From: Mycolicibacterium baixiangningiae
GTDB lineage: Bacteria; Actinomycetota; Actinomycetes; Mycobacteriales; Mycobacteriaceae
Length of the DNA: 64,000 nt
Direction: 5' to 3'
NCBI RefSeq assembly: GCF_016313185.1
Contig: NZ_CP066218.1
Location: forward strand, 4,712,001 to 4,776,000
Shown: positions 27,042 through 37,768 of the stretch, piece after piece
How positions within the stretch are numbered: the stretch's first letter is position 1
Layout: every line of letters starts with the position of its first letter
Notes under the pieces: generated by a model
Seen by the model: only the letters and a program-made list of their open reading frames with translations
Told to the model about the DNA's origin: nothing
Databases searched by the model: none
Program-made: the position numbers and the translations under genes

Positions 27042-28367
27042 TCACTTCAGGAAGCCTTCGTAGTTGCGCTGCATCAGCTGGCTCTCGATCTGCTTCACGG
27101 TGTCCAGACCCACGCCGATCATGATCAGCACCGCGGTGCCGCCGAACGGCAGGTTCTGGACGGCGCCGGTGTTCCCGATCTGGAGGAACAGGTTGGGCAG
27201 CACGGCGATCACACCGAGGTAGATCGAGCCCGGCAGGGTGATCCGGCTCAGCACGTAGCGGAGGTAGTCGGCGGTCGGCTTACCCGGCCTGATTCCGGGG
27301 ATGAAGCCACCGAACTTCTTCATCTCGTCCGCCCGCTCGTCCGGGTTGAACGTGATGGACACGTAGAAGTACGTGAAGAAGATGATCAGCGCGAAGTAGA
27401 GCGAGATGTACCAGGGGCTGCTCGGGTCGGTCAGGTACTCCGCGACGATGCGTTCCCACCAGCCGGTGCCCGGATTGGAGCTGCCGCTCTGGATCAACTG
27501 CGTGATCAGGTGCGGGATGTAGATCAGCGACGAGGCGAAAATGACCGGGATGACGCCGGCCTGGTTGACCTTCAGCGGCAGGTAGGTCGAGGTGCCGCCG
27601 TACATCCGCCGGCCGACCATGCGCTTGGCGTACTGCACCGGGATGCGGCGCTGCCCCTGTTCGACGAACACGACGCCGATGATGATGATCAGGGCGGCGA
27701 CGCAGACCAGCGTGAACACCATGCCACCGCGGCTGTCCAGGATCGACTTGCCCTCACCCGGCATGGCCGCGGCGATGCTCGCGAAGATCAGCAGCGACAT
27801 ACCGTTGCCGATACCGCGCTCGGTGACCAGCTCACCCATCCACATGACCAGCGTGGCGCCTGCGGTCATCACCAGCACGATGACGAGGAGCGAGAAGATC
27901 GCCTGGTCGTCGATGATGTCGAGGGCGCAGCCCTGCAGCAGCCCGCCGTTGGCGGCGAGCGCCACGATGCTGGTCGACTGCAGCACGGCCAGCGCGACCG
28001 CCAGGTAACGCGTGTACTGCGTCATCTTGGCCTGGCCGGACTGGCCCTCCTTGCGCAGCTGCTCGAACCGCGGGATCACCACGGTCAGCAACTGCACGAT
28101 GATGCTGGCGGTGATGTAGGGCATGACCCCGACAGCGAACACCGACAGCTGGAGCAGCGCCCCGCCGGAGAACAGGTTGATCAGCGAATAGATCTGACCC
28201 GAATCGCCACCGCTGACCTGCGCGATGCACTCCTGGACGTTGGGGTAGTTCACACCGGGGGACGGCAGTGAGGCGCCGGCCCGGTAGAGCAGGACGACAC
28301 CCAGCGTGAAGAGGATCTTGCGCCTCAGGTCGGCCGTCCGCAGCGACGAGATGAAAGCCGAAAGCAC
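27042..28367 (-). CDS. secY: Protein translocase channel subunit SecY
   Basis: A 441-residue protein with ten predicted transmembrane helices, the pore of the Sec translocon in the plasma membrane. Conserved segments include the N-terminal RRKILFTLGVVLLYRAG, the plug-region GGALLQLSVFAVGVMPYI, and the cytoplasmic loop FGGFIPGIRPGKPTADYL. The start is a GTG with a textbook AGGAGG seven bases upstream. It heads the secY-adk-map transcript, which in this species is separated from the ribosomal genes by the methyltransferases, sppA and others, as in M. tuberculosis (Rv0732). Confidence 0.96.
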   Translation of the reverse strand: MLSAFISSLRTADLRRKILFTLGVVLLYRAGASLPSPGVNYPNVQECIAQVSGGDSGQIYSLINLFSGGALLQLSVFAVGVMPYITASIIVQLLTVVIPRFEQLRKEGQSGQAKMTQYTRYLAVALAVLQSTSIVALAANGGLLQGCALDIIDDQAIFSLLVIVLVMTAGATLVMWMGELVTERGIGNGMSLLIFASIAAAMPGEGKSILDSRGGMVFTLVCVAALIIIIGVVFVEQGQRRIPVQYAKRMVGRRMYGGTSTYLPLKVNQAGVIPVIFASSLIYIPHLITQLIQSGSSNPGTGWWERIVAEYLTDPSSPWYISLYFALIIFFTYFYVSITFNPDERADEMKKFGGFIPGIRPGKPTADYLRYVLSRITLPGSIYLGVIAVLPNLFLQIGNTGAVQNLPFGGTAVLIMIGVGLDTVKQIESQLMQRNYEGFLK

Positions 28368-28641
28368 TCTTTCCTCCTGCGCAGCCGACCTCTTGAGCGC
28401 GGCGTGCCAATGGGGCTGGACAAACCAGCGTCATGGTCAAGTCAAACGCACCGTCTCGAGCAGACATCTCGCCTGCTAGCGGCACGCGTCAAACAGTCTA
28501 CGAGAGTAACAGTTGCCACCGGGCATGCCCGCATCGCTGCGCGCTCGCAGATTGCCTTCAGACCCGAAGCGTACAGTCGGCGAAAGCTGATTACCTCAGC
28601 TAATTAATTCGACTCGTTGTCTGGGGTTAAGGGGTCAATCG

Positions 28642-29568
28642 ATGGCACGCACCGAAAACGACACGTGGGATCTGGCCTCCAGCGTCGGAGCGACCGCCAC
28701 GATGGTGGCCGCGGCGCGGGCGGTGGCCAGCAGGGCGCCGGGCGCGGTGATCGACGATCCGTTCGCCGAACCACTGGTGCGCGCGGTGGGCGTGGACTTC
28801 TTCACGCGTCTCGCCACCGGCGACATCAAGGCCGCCGACCTCGACCCGGACGCCACCGGCGGCGCAGGCAACATGGACCGCTTCGCCGACGGGATGGCTG
28901 CGCGCACCCGGTTCTTCGACGACTTCTTCTCCGACGCCGCCGACGCCGGAGTCCGGCAGGCGGTCATCCTGGCCTCCGGACTGGATTCCCGCGCCTACCG
29001 GTTGTCCTGGCCGGCGGGCACCGTGGTGTTCGAGATCGACCAGCCCGACGTCATCACCTTCAAGACCGACACCCTCGCCCGCCTCGGCGCACTTCCGACC
29101 GCGGACCGCCGGACGGTTCCGGTGGATCTGCGCGACGACTGGATCGGCGCGCTGGACGCCGCCGGGTTCGACCGCACCAAACCGGCCGCCTGGATCGCCG
29201 AGGGTCTGTTCGGATACCTGCCGCCCGAGGCGCAGGACCGTCTGCTCGACCAGATCACCGAGATCAGCCCGGCCGGGAGCCGCGTCGCCGCCGAGGGTGT
29301 GGTCACCCCCGTCGACATCGACGAGGACGTGTTGCGTGAACGCATGCGAGCCGCCAGCGACCAGTGGCGCCAGTTCGGATTCGATCTCGACTTCTCGGAG
29401 CTGGTCTATACCGGTGAGCGCGCCGAGGTGGCCGAGTACCTGAGCGCCAGGGGCTGGCAGACCGACAGCATCACCGCCACCGACCTGTTGGTGAAATGCG
29501 GACTGCAGTCGGCCGAGCACGGCAGCGCCAACTTCGCCGACGTCCGCTACGTCACCGCGATCAGGTAG
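28642..29568 (+). CDS. Class I SAM-dependent methyltransferase, tandem copy 1
   Basis: A 308-residue member of the mycobacterial TIGR00027 group (Rv0725c/Rv0726c type). It has the N-terminal [20 protein letters not shown] signature, [12 protein letters not shown], the SAM-binding [13 protein letters not shown], the acidic strand EIDQPDV and the motif [15 protein letters not shown]. The substrate is unknown; relatives are thought to methylate lipids or polyketide-type metabolites. An AAGGGG ribosome binding site precedes the ATG. It begins a run of four paralogues on the plus strand, divergent from secY. Confidence 0.9.
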   Translation: MARTENDTWDLASSVGATATMVAAARAVASRAPGAVIDDPFAEPLVRAVGVDFFTRLATGDIKAADLDPDATGGAGNMDRFADGMAARTRFFDDFFSDAADAGVRQAVILASGLDSRAYRLSWPAGTVVFEIDQPDVITFKTDTLARLGALPTADRRTVPVDLRDDWIGALDAAGFDRTKPAAWIAEGLFGYLPPEAQDRLLDQITEISPAGSRVAAEGVVTPVDIDEDVLRERMRAASDQWRQFGFDLDFSELVYTGERAEVAEYLSARGWQTDSITATDLLVKCGLQSAEHGSANFADVRYVTAIR

Positions 29569-29577
29569 GAGCGCACG

Positions 29578-30471
29578 ATGGCACGCAGCGATGCCGACAG
29601 CTGGGATCTGGCGTCCAGCGTGGGGGCGACCGCGACCATGGTCGCCGCGGCCCGCGCCGTGGCGAGCCGCGGACCCGACGCGCTGATCGACGACCCGTAC
29701 GCCGAACCTCTCGTCCGCGCGGTGGGCGTGGACTACTTCGTCAAGCTGCTCGACGGTGAGATCACCCTCGAGGCGGACAACAGCGCGATGCTGGCGGTGA
29801 TGACCGACGTCATGGCGGTGCGCACCCGGTTCTTCGACGACTTCTTCCTCGAGTCGGGTGTGCAGCAGGCGGTCATCCTGGCATCCGGCCTGGACGCCCG
29901 CGCCTATCGGTTGTCGTGGCCTGCAGGCACGGTCGTTTACGAAATCGACCAGCCCGAGGTCATCGAGTTCAAGACCCGCACACTAGCCGGCATCGGAGCC
30001 TCCCCCGCCACCGAACTCCGCACCGTGGCCGTGGACCTTCGCGACGACTGGCCCGCTGCGCTGCGCGCCCACGGTTTCGACGACACGACCCCGACCGCGT
30101 GGATCGCCGAGGGGCTGTTGATCTATCTGCCGCCCGAGGCGCAGGACCGGTTGTTCGACAACATCACCGCACTGTCGGCGCCCGGCAGCCGGCTGGCCAC
30201 CGAGTACCACCCGGATGCGGGCGCGCGGATCGGCGCGGCTTCCGCGCGCATGAGCGAGGAGTGGCGGCGCCACGGCCTCGACCTCGACATGGCCGACCTG
30301 TTCTACGACGGTGAGCGCAACCCGGTCGTCGACTACCTGCAGGCCCGCGGCTGGGACGTGAGCGCCCGCAGCAGGCCGGACATGTTCGCCCATTACGGGC
30401 GTCCCTTCCCCACCGGCGAGCAGGTCGAGGCGTTACGCCAGTCGCTCGCCGTGACCGCGACCAAGAGTTAG
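29578..30471 (+). CDS. Class I SAM-dependent methyltransferase, tandem copy 2
   Basis: A 297-residue paralogue of the preceding gene with the same motif order ([15 protein letters not shown], then [13 protein letters not shown], then [15 protein letters not shown]). It differs mainly in the C-terminal third, where copy 2 has [18 protein letters not shown], the region likely to form the substrate pocket. It begins nine bases after copy 1 with GTAGGAG upstream, so it is co-transcribed. Confidence 0.9.
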   Translation: MARSDADSWDLASSVGATATMVAAARAVASRGPDALIDDPYAEPLVRAVGVDYFVKLLDGEITLEADNSAMLAVMTDVMAVRTRFFDDFFLESGVQQAVILASGLDARAYRLSWPAGTVVYEIDQPEVIEFKTRTLAGIGASPATELRTVAVDLRDDWPAALRAHGFDDTTPTAWIAEGLLIYLPPEAQDRLFDNITALSAPGSRLATEYHPDAGARIGAASARMSEEWRRHGLDLDMADLFYDGERNPVVDYLQARGWDVSARSRPDMFAHYGRPFPTGEQVEALRQSLAVTATKS

Positions 30472-30480
30472 GAGCCGCAC

Positions 30481-31377
30481 GTGCCACGCACCGAAGGCGA
30501 CACCTGGGATCTGGCGTCCAGCGTCGGCTCGACGGCGACCGGCGTCGCCGCGTCGCGCGCACTGGCGACCAAGCAGCCCGATCCGCTGATCAACGACCCG
30601 TTCGCCGATCCGCTGGTGAAAGCCGTCGGCCTGGAGCACTGCAATCGGCTGGCCGACGGCGAACGCCACGTCGAGGGTCACCCGATGCTGGACAACCAGC
30701 GCGCCTGCGAACAGATCGCGGTCCGGACGCGCTTCTTCGACGACTTCTTCACCGAGGCAGGCGCGGCGGGCATCCGCCAGGCGGTGATCCTGGCATCCGG
30801 GCTCGACACCCGCGCCTACCGGCTGGAGTGGCCGGCGGGCACCGTCGTGTTCGAGGTGGATCAGCCTCGGGTCATCGAGTTCAAGACCCGCACGCTGGCC
30901 GGCCTGGGGGCCTCCCCCGCCGCCGACCTCCGCACCGTGGGGATCGACCTGCGCGACGACTGGCCGACGGCGCTGCGGGCCGCGGGATTCGATCCGAGTG
31001 CCCCCACGGCGTGGATTGCGGAGGGGTTGTTGATCTACCTTCCGCCCGAGGCGCAGGACCGGCTGTTCGACAACATCATCGCGCTGTCCGCTCCTGGCAG
31101 CAGGATCGCCACCGAGCACATGGATTTCGGAGATTCGGCCAACGCCTGGCTGGACCGGGTCAGCGAGTGGTCCAAGAGTTCCGGCTCCGATGTGGACCTG
31201 CGGGACCTGTTCTACACCGGCGAACGCACACCAGCAGGCACCTACCTGGCCGAACGCGGCTGGGACATCGCCGTGCGGACCACGGCGCAGGCGTACGCTG
31301 CCAACGGATTCGAGTATCCCGAGGAGCTCGCCACCCTGGCCGCCGACTCGGGGTATCTGACCGCGACACTGAAGTGA
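30481..31377 (+). CDS. Class I SAM-dependent methyltransferase, tandem copy 3
   Basis: A 298-residue paralogue starting at a GTG nine bases after copy 2. It is the most divergent of the four at the N-terminus ([16 protein letters not shown], with [15 protein letters not shown] in place of the aromatic segment), while keeping the SAM motif [13 protein letters not shown] and [15 protein letters not shown]. This suggests a different substrate from the others. Cofactor use is inferred from the family. Confidence 0.9.
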   Translation: MPRTEGDTWDLASSVGSTATGVAASRALATKQPDPLINDPFADPLVKAVGLEHCNRLADGERHVEGHPMLDNQRACEQIAVRTRFFDDFFTEAGAAGIRQAVILASGLDTRAYRLEWPAGTVVFEVDQPRVIEFKTRTLAGLGASPAADLRTVGIDLRDDWPTALRAAGFDPSAPTAWIAEGLLIYLPPEAQDRLFDNIIALSAPGSRIATEHMDFGDSANAWLDRVSEWSKSSGSDVDLRDLFYTGERTPAGTYLAERGWDIAVRTTAQAYAANGFEYPEELATLAADSGYLTATLK

Positions 31378-31385
31378 GGTAGGCG

Positions 31386-32300
31386 ATGGCCCGCTCCGAA
31401 GGCGACAGCTGGGATCTGGCGTCGAGCGTCGGTGCGACGGCCACCATGGTGGCGGCGGGCCGGGCGGTCGCGAGCCGGGATCCGCGAGGCCTGATCGACG
31501 ATCCCTTCGCCGCGCCGCTGGTGCGCGCGGTCGGTATCGAATTCTTCACCAAGGTCGCCGACGGAGACTTCGACATGGCCGCGCTCGATCCGTCCAACGC
31601 GGGCTCGATGCAGGCCAGGATCGACGAGATGGCCTTGCGTACCAGGTTTTTCGACGACTACTTCCTCGAGTCGACGGCAGCCGGGGTGCGTCAGGTGGTG
31701 ATCCTGGCGTCTGGTCTCGACTCTCGTGCCTACCGGCTGCCGTGGCCCGACGGCACGGTGGTCTACGAGATCGACCAGCCGGCAGTGATCGAGTTCAAGA
31801 CGACGACGCTGGCGGGTATCGGCGCGGAGCCGACGGCCGAGTTGCGCACCGTCGCGATGGATCTGCGGGAGGACTGGCCGGCCGCGCTGCGAGCCGCCGG
31901 CTTCGACACCTCGGCGCCGACGGCGTGGTGCGCCGAAGGGCTGCTCATCTACCTGCCGCCCGAGGCGCAGGATCTGTTGTTCGACAACATCACCGCACTG
32001 AGCGCGGCGGGCAGCACCGTGGCCACCGAATACGTGCCGGGCATCAGGGAATTCGACGCCGAGAAGGCCAGAGCGGCGACGGCGCAGATGCGCGAGTTCG
32101 GGCTGGATCTCGATATGCCGTCGCTGATCTACCACGGTGAGCGCGCGCACGTCATGGAATACCTGACGTCACTCGGCTGGGAGATGACCGGATTACCGCG
32201 TGCCGACCTGTTCGCCAAGCACGGAGTGCCGATGGTGGAGCACGACAACGATCCGCTCGGCGAGATCGTGTACGTCAGCGGCGAGTTTCAGAACCGGTAG
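31386..32300 (+). CDS. Class I SAM-dependent methyltransferase, tandem copy 4
   Basis: A 304-residue fourth paralogue ([33 protein letters not shown]). The usual WIAEGLL motif reads [15 protein letters not shown], and LPWPDG replaces the common W-PAG. It starts eight bases after copy 3. Its 3' end overlaps the convergent sppA by 13 bases. The four genes form one evident operon. Confidence 0.9.
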   Translation: MARSEGDSWDLASSVGATATMVAAGRAVASRDPRGLIDDPFAAPLVRAVGIEFFTKVADGDFDMAALDPSNAGSMQARIDEMALRTRFFDDYFLESTAAGVRQVVILASGLDSRAYRLPWPDGTVVYEIDQPAVIEFKTTTLAGIGAEPTAELRTVAMDLREDWPAALRAAGFDTSAPTAWCAEGLLIYLPPEAQDLLFDNITALSAAGSTVATEYVPGIREFDAEKARAATAQMREFGLDLDMPSLIYHGERAHVMEYLTSLGWEMTGLPRADLFAKHGVPMVEHDNDPLGEIVYVSGEFQNR

Positions 32301-34075
32301 TCCCCGAACCACATTGCGCTGACGCCGCTCACCGACCGTTCGGCGTGGTCGATGAGGTTCACCACGGACCGGCCGACCAGCACGCCGAGCGCATCCGGCA
32401 GGGACGCCACCGCAGGCTGCGAGGACTGCTTCGGGCGCAGCATGTCCAGCAGCGACGAGCCAGGGTATCCGACGATGCGAACGTCCGCGTCCGGTTCGAG
32501 GCCGGCCAGCACCTTGGCGCGGTCGACGGCGGTGCGCAACCCGCCGAGTTCGTCGACCAGACCCCGCTCCTTGGCGTCGGCGCCCGTCCAGACCCGGCCC
32601 CGCGCCACCTCGGCGACGTCATCCACGGACAGACCACGCCCCGCGGCGACCCGCTCCACGAAATCGGTGTAGAACAGATCGGCCTCGGCTTCGACGTGGG
32701 CCTGCTGTTCGTCGGTGAACGGCGAATTGGGCGACCACGCATCGGCATTGGCGTTAGTGCGCACCGAATCCGAACCCACACCAAGACGGTCCTTGAGTTC
32801 GCGGGCGACCAGCTTGCCGGTCACCACGCCGATCGATCCGGTGATGGTGCCCGGGTTGGCGACGATCGCATCGGCACCCATCGAGACGTAGTAACCGCCC
32901 GAAGCGGCGACCGCACCCATCGATGCGACCACCGGTGTGCCGCCCTTGCGGGCCCGCAACACCTCGCGCCAGATCGTCTCCGAACCGGTGACCGAGCCGC
33001 CGGGGCTCTCGACCCGCAGCACGATCGCCGAGACGTCCGTGTCGGCAGCGGCTTCGCGCAGGGCGGCGGCGATGGTGTCGCCTCCCGCGCTGGAGTTGCC
33101 GAGCGGAGACAGGCCGGGCCCGCCGCGGCCGCTGACAATCGGTCCGTGCAGGGTGACCACCGCGATGGTCGGTTTCGCTTTCCGGCCGGCGATCGACGGG
33201 CCCGCACCGGGAGCGGTGGCGCGTGCGTAGCGGGACAGGAACAGCCGGGGAGGCGCGTCGGGACCGTCAGCGTCGCCGGTCTCGGGCGAAATGCCTTCGG
33301 CGCCGGTGAGTTCGATGATCCGTGCGTACGCCTCGTCGCGGAAGCCGATGCGGTCGACCAGGCCGCCGGTCACTGCGTCGTCGCGGAGTAGTGGGGCCTT
33401 GTCGGCCAACGCGTCGACGTCGGCCGGGTCCAGGTTGCGGGATTCGGCGACGCCGGTCAGCACCTGCTGGTTCAGGCTCTCGATCAGTCGGCTGTCCGCC
33501 TCGCGGTGCGGGTCGGTGTAGCGGTCCTGGGTGAAAAGATTTGCGGCGGATTTGTACTCACCGCGAGCGGTGAACTGCGCCTGAATGCCGGCCTTGTCGA
33601 GCGCGTCGCGCAGGAACAGCGCACTGGTGGCGAAGCCGACGAGGCCGACGGTGCCGGACGGCTGCATCCACACTTCGCGGAACGCGGAGGCCAGATAGTA
33701 GGACAGAGTGCCGGGGTAGGTCTCGGCCCACGCCACCGAGGGCTTCACGGCGCTGAAGGCGGCGATGGCCTCGCGCAGCTCCTGGACCGGCGCCGCGGGT
33801 GCCGCGGGAATCTGCACACGCGCGATCAAGCCGGCGACGCGGTCGTCTTCGCTGGCGCGCTGGATGGCCGCGACGGCCTGGCGCAGCACCATGGGGCGTC
33901 CGCCCGCCGAGATCATCGCCAGGGGGTCGAATCCGCTGGTCTCCGGCGGAACCGACATGAGGTCGAGTTCGAGCACGCAGCCGTTGGGGATGCCTTTGTG
34001 TCGGGCGGTGTCGACCCGCCGGACCAGGGCACGCACATCGTCGGCGCCGGGGATGCCGGGTAAGAAGGCGAACAT
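32288..34075 (-). CDS. sppA: Signal peptide peptidase SppA, 67K type
   Basis: A 595-residue double-domain Ser/Lys protease that degrades signal peptides after secretion. The general-base Lys175 ([10 protein letters not shown]) lies in the N-terminal half. The nucleophile Ser392 ([12 protein letters not shown]) lies in the C-terminal half, beside [12 protein letters not shown] and [12 protein letters not shown]. This division matches E. coli SppA (Lys209, Ser409). No strong N-terminal membrane anchor is seen, though such a segment is short or absent in actinobacterial homologues. Synteny is with Rv0724, next to the methyltransferases and rplO. Confidence 0.92.
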   Translation of the reverse strand: MFAFLPGIPGADDVRALVRRVDTARHKGIPNGCVLELDLMSVPPETSGFDPLAMISAGGRPMVLRQAVAAIQRASEDDRVAGLIARVQIPAAPAAPVQELREAIAAFSAVKPSVAWAETYPGTLSYYLASAFREVWMQPSGTVGLVGFATSALFLRDALDKAGIQAQFTARGEYKSAANLFTQDRYTDPHREADSRLIESLNQQVLTGVAESRNLDPADVDALADKAPLLRDDAVTGGLVDRIGFRDEAYARIIELTGAEGISPETGDADGPDAPPRLFLSRYARATAPGAGPSIAGRKAKPTIAVVTLHGPIVSGRGGPGLSPLGNSSAGGDTIAAALREAAADTDVSAIVLRVESPGGSVTGSETIWREVLRARKGGTPVVASMGAVAASGGYYVSMGADAIVANPGTITGSIGVVTGKLVARELKDRLGVGSDSVRTNANADAWSPNSPFTDEQQAHVEAEADLFYTDFVERVAAGRGLSVDDVAEVARGRVWTGADAKERGLVDELGGLRTAVDRAKVLAGLEPDADVRIVGYPGSSLLDMLRPKQSSQPAVASLPDALGVLVGRSVVNLIDHAERSVSGVSAMWFGDYRF

Positions 34076-34134
34076 GTGACCGAGGGTACCGGCGTGTGGC
34101 CGTGTGCCGGTGGGAGTCGTCGTACCGTGGTGAC

Positions 34135-35061
34135 GTGCGGTTCTCGATCTCGATCCCCCAGCGCCATCCCGACGGCTTCGACGCTGACGGCGTGAAGAGC
34201 TATCTCACGCGGGCCGAGGAGCTGGGGTTCGAAGGCGGCTGGGTGTTGGAGCAGCCGATCGGGCCGACACCGCTGATCGCGCCGCTGGAGATGCTGGCGT
34301 ACGCGGCGGCGTGTACGACCCGTCTGCGGCTCGGCGTGGGGGTGTTGGTGTCCTCGCTGCACGACCCGCTGCAGTTGGCGGCGTCGGTGACCGCGGTCGA
34401 CCGGCTCAGTCACGGACGGCTGGACGTCGGGGTGGCGCCGGGTGGTGGGCGGCGGAAGTTCGCGGCGTTCGGGGTGGCGCCGGAGACGTTCGTCGGTTAC
34501 TTCACCGAGGGGCTGGAACTGATGAAGGCGGCGTGGTCGGATGACCCGCGGGTGACGTTCCACGGGCGGTTCCGCGATGTCGCCGATCTGCCGATCCAAC
34601 CGAAACCGGTGCAACGCCCACATCCGCCGATCTGGTTCGGCGCCAACGCTCCTGCGGCACTGGCCCGTGCGGTGCGACACGGTGACGCGTTCCTGGGCGC
34701 CGGCTCGTCGACGACAGCGAACTTCGCCGAGGCGGTGCGCGTCGTGCGCCGGGAGATCGACGAACAGCGCAGGGATGCAACACGATTCAGCATCGGCAAG
34801 CGGGTGTATCTGATGGTCGACGACGACGCGTCGCGCGCGAGGGAGCGGGTGATCGCAGGGCTGCGACGCATCTACGGCGACATGGCTGGTATCGACGAAG
34901 TCCCGGTAGCCGGCACGCCGGATGACGTGGCCCGGGGATTGCGGGAGGTGATCGACGCCGGTGCACAGATGGTGCTGTGCAACCCCGTCGGCGCGACCGT
35001 CGCCGAGGACCGTGAGCAGATGGAACGCCTGGCCGCCGAGGTGCTTCCGCAGCTCGGCTGA
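34135..35061 (+). CDS. LLM-class flavin/F420-dependent oxidoreductase
   Basis: A 308-residue luciferase-like TIM barrel. Visible features are the N-terminal FSISIPQRHPDGFDADG, the central GVGVLVSSLHDPLQLAASVTAVDRLS and GRLDVGVAPGGGR, a run characteristic of the family. The GTG at 34135 gives a family-typical N-terminus; an upstream in-frame ATG at 34096 would add 13 unlikely residues. The substrate is unknown. It is divergent from sppA across about 60 bases, where both promoters must lie. Confidence 0.83.
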   Translation: MRFSISIPQRHPDGFDADGVKSYLTRAEELGFEGGWVLEQPIGPTPLIAPLEMLAYAAACTTRLRLGVGVLVSSLHDPLQLAASVTAVDRLSHGRLDVGVAPGGGRRKFAAFGVAPETFVGYFTEGLELMKAAWSDDPRVTFHGRFRDVADLPIQPKPVQRPHPPIWFGANAPAALARAVRHGDAFLGAGSSTTANFAEAVRVVRREIDEQRRDATRFSIGKRVYLMVDDDASRARERVIAGLRRIYGDMAGIDEVPVAGTPDDVARGLREVIDAGAQMVLCNPVGATVAEDREQMERLAAEVLPQLG

Positions 35062-35072
35062 CCCGTCCGGCA

Positions 35073-36740
35073 TCAGAAGGGTGGGGGTTTGGTGCGTTCG
35101 GCGACGAAGGCGTCGTTGAGGCGGCGTTCGATGTCGATGCGGTAGGCGCGGTCTTTGGCTCGGCTGCGGCGGCGTTTGGGCATGTTGACGCCGCTGTGGG
35201 GTGTCGGCGCCTTGGTGATCTTCGGGATGGGCGCGGTGGGGGTGCACAGGGTGGGGAACAGCAGTGCGCTGCCGGGTTGGGTGATGTGGGTTTGACCGTT
35301 GGGTGCGGTCCAGATGACGGTGCCGTCGGGGAGTTGTTCGTCGTGCCAGCCGGTTTTGCCGGTCCAGAAAGTCTTGAGTAAGTGGTGTTTTCGGCATAAA
35401 CATTTGAGATTGGACGCGCACGTGGGCCCGGCCGGATAGGGCACGGTGTGGTCGATGTCGGTCACGTAAGCGGGTTTGTCGCAGCCGGGGAAGCGGCAGG
35501 TCAGATCGCGGCAGCGCACGAAGTCCTGGAGTGCTGTGGAGGGGTCGTGGCGGGGTTCGGGGGGAGCGTCGCCGGGGTGTTGGAGCTGACGGAGCTTGGC
35601 GCGGTCGAGGAAGGCGGGCAGCACCACCGGGCTCAACACCCCGCCACCGATGACGAACGCCGCTGCGGGAGTGGGAGAGGGCTGTGGCGTGGGTGCAGGG
35701 TCGAGGTCGGCCGGCTTGCACTCGGCCGAAAACCCTTGTTGCGGCTCGGCGTCGGGCTCCTCGCCAACGGGCTCCGCGCCGGTCGGCTCGTCCTCGCACA
35801 CGGCGTCATCCGGATCGACAGGCTCGATAGGATCGACAGGCTCGGCAGGTTCGGGGTCTTCGGCCGCGGAATCGTCCTCGGTGTCCTTTTCAGCGCTACG
35901 GGCCTGTGCGGCGGCGAGGGCTTCTTCGGTGGTGATGAGGTGGATGACGACGGTGGGGGCGGGGCGGTCGGGGGTGGTGGCGGGGCAGTCGGGGTTGTCG
36001 CATTCGCAGCGCAGCGGCTGTCCGGTGGACAGGGCGGCGAAGGCGTCGTTGCGGCGTTCTTTGAGGGTGCGGGGGTCATCGGGGCATACGGTGCGGGCCA
36101 GGTCTTCGACGTGTTGTTCGAGGGCGACACCGTCGGGGCTGTACATGCGGGCGTAGACGGTCATCATCCCGGCGGCATCGGTGATGGTGCCGAATTGCAG
36201 GTCGCGGGTGTGGGTGGCGGGTTCGCGGCGGCGCAGGGCGGCGGGGTCGTGGATTTCGACCAGGGCGTCGATGGCTTCTTCGGTCTTGGCCTGGGATTTG
36301 GGTCCCCAGCAGGTGACTTGCTCGGCCAGGGCGGCGTCCACGGCGGCCATGGCGTCGGGGTCGGTGATCAGGTAGGTGCGGTAGACGATGGCGCGGATCA
36401 ACAGGTCGCTGATCAGGCCGGCTTCAAAGAGTGCGGCGACGTGGGGGAATCGGTTGGCGAGCAGGACTCCGCGTTGGGTTTGGGTTGAGGCGAGTCGGTC
36501 GGTGATGTGGTGGGCGGCGGCCAGTTCACTCAGGACCGAGGTTTCGGGGTCGATGAACCAGTTCTCCCGCTCTTCGGCGTCGTCGATGCCGGTGCGGCGG
36601 CGGAACACTTCGGCCATCGCGGCGAGCTTGCGGGCGGCGGCGGCGGATTCGACGCGTCCCCACCCGGCGGAGGCGGCGACGATTTCCGCGTCACTCAACG
36701 CGGAGAAGGCCCCGATCTCGGGTAACGAACCATCGAACAT
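35073..36740 (-). CDS. DUF222/HNH endonuclease-domain protein (13E12 family)
   Basis: A 554-residue member of the mycobacterial 13E12-repeat family. A DUF222 domain covers most of the N-terminal half, followed by an acidic Glu/Asp/Pro-rich linker of about 70 residues and a C-terminal HNH nuclease motif about 415-457 with zinc-type Cys pairs (CRFPGC, CLCRKHH) and the IDHTVPY core. The family is repetitive, often near mobile DNA, and its function is unsettled. The ATG at 36740 is preferred; an in-frame TTG at 36821 would add 27 residues. Strongly repetitive GC usage suggests some independence from its neighbours. Confidence 0.82.
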   Translation of the reverse strand: MFDGSLPEIGAFSALSDAEIVAASAGWGRVESAAAARKLAAMAEVFRRRTGIDDAEERENWFIDPETSVLSELAAAHHITDRLASTQTQRGVLLANRFPHVAALFEAGLISDLLIRAIVYRTYLITDPDAMAAVDAALAEQVTCWGPKSQAKTEEAIDALVEIHDPAALRRREPATHTRDLQFGTITDAAGMMTVYARMYSPDGVALEQHVEDLARTVCPDDPRTLKERRNDAFAALSTGQPLRCECDNPDCPATTPDRPAPTVVIHLITTEEALAAAQARSAEKDTEDDSAAEDPEPAEPVDPIEPVDPDDAVCEDEPTGAEPVGEEPDAEPQQGFSAECKPADLDPAPTPQPSPTPAAAFVIGGGVLSPVVLPAFLDRAKLRQLQHPGDAPPEPRHDPSTALQDFVRCRDLTCRFPGCDKPAYVTDIDHTVPYPAGPTCASNLKCLCRKHHLLKTFWTGKTGWHDEQLPDGTVIWTAPNGQTHITQPGSALLFPTLCTPTAPIPKITKAPTPHSGVNMPKRRRSRAKDRAYRIDIERRLNDAFVAERTKPPPF

Positions 36741-36834
36741 ACTGGCGATTCTAGCCACGGGGTCTGACACCCCTCGAAGCGAAAACCCAAAGCCTGTGGA
36801 CGAATTCGCCGCTGTGGACAATCAGCGCCGGAAC

Positions 36835-37755
36835 TCAGCCCGAAGCCCGCGCGAACGCGCTCGGCGACGACCCGGTCATGCGGGTGAACGCGGTGGTGAA
36901 CGCACTCGCCGACAGGTAGCCCGTCCGGCGCGCCACCTCGGCCATCGACACATCCTCAATGCGAAGCATGTCCTTCGCCAACGCCATCCGCCACTGGGTC
37001 AGATACTGCATGGGCGGCATACCCATTGTGCGGCTGAACCTTTCGGCGAACACCGCCCGTGAGACGCCGGCCGCTCGCGCAAGCCGTTCGACCGTCCACC
37101 CGAAAGCGATGTCGGCGTGCATCGCCCGAAGAGCCGGCGCCAGCAGAGGATCGTCCAGCCCCGCGAGCAGCCCACGCTCCACACCCTCCACCGGTGCGGC
37201 TCGCAGCCGCATCGCCTCGACCAGCAGCACTTCCACCAGCCGCACGAGGATGAGATCGCACGGCGCCAGCGACTCGGTCTCCTCGCCGATGAGCGAGACG
37301 ATGCGGCGTAACCGGGACGCCCGAGGATCGTCGCGACGCACCAGGACGATCTCCGGCAGCAGCGGCGCCAGCAGCGCGGCGTTCTCCGGCTCGAACCGGA
37401 AGTACCCGCCCAGCATCCGCATGGTGGCGGCCCCGTTGGGGTCACCGTGCCGCGCCTCCCCGTTCACCGGCTGCACAGCCCGCACCGTGGGGATGGCGCC
37501 GTGCCCGCTCGACATCACGAACCCAGGCATGTCCGTCAGGAGCATGAAGTCGCCGTCGTGCAGCTCGATTGGTTCGTGGTCGTCGAGCCGCAGCAGGCAG
37601 GTGCCCTCGAGCATCACGCAGAACGCTGGATCGGCGTAGCGCGCCTCGCGCACGCTCCACTCGCCGGCCCCGCTGATGATCTTCGACTCGACCGTCTTCG
37701 GCCGCAGCAGAGACACCAGCGTCTCGACCGGCCCCAACCCGTCGTCAGGGTTCAC
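36835..37755 (-). CDS. AraC-family regulator with AraC-type cupin domain
   Basis: A 306-residue transcriptional activator. The N-terminal cupin_6-like ligand domain includes LHDGDFMLLTDMPG. The C-terminal double helix-turn-helix has FGWTVERLARAAGVSRAVF, then EVARRTGYLSASAFTTAF and the closing MTGSSPSAFA. The GTG at 37755 gives a good length and a short gap from the SDR gene. This subgroup frequently regulates adjacent short-chain dehydrogenases, and the SDR gene lies immediately upstream on the same strand. Confidence 0.88.
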   Translation of the reverse strand: MNPDDGLGPVETLVSLLRPKTVESKIISGAGEWSVREARYADPAFCVMLEGTCLLRLDDHEPIELHDGDFMLLTDMPGFVMSSGHGAIPTVRAVQPVNGEARHGDPNGAATMRMLGGYFRFEPENAALLAPLLPEIVLVRRDDPRASRLRRIVSLIGEETESLAPCDLILVRLVEVLLVEAMRLRAAPVEGVERGLLAGLDDPLLAPALRAMHADIAFGWTVERLARAAGVSRAVFAERFSRTMGMPPMQYLTQWRMALAKDMLRIEDVSMAEVARRTGYLSASAFTTAFTRMTGSSPSAFARASG

Positions 37756-37768
37756 ACCCCACAAGCTA

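Noticed and set aside
28368..28641. Possible -35/-10 pairs for secY (TTGACT and TTGACG in the divergent gap)
   Set aside because: The TTGAC elements have no acceptable -10 at 16-19 bases, so no promoter is called in this 274-base gap.
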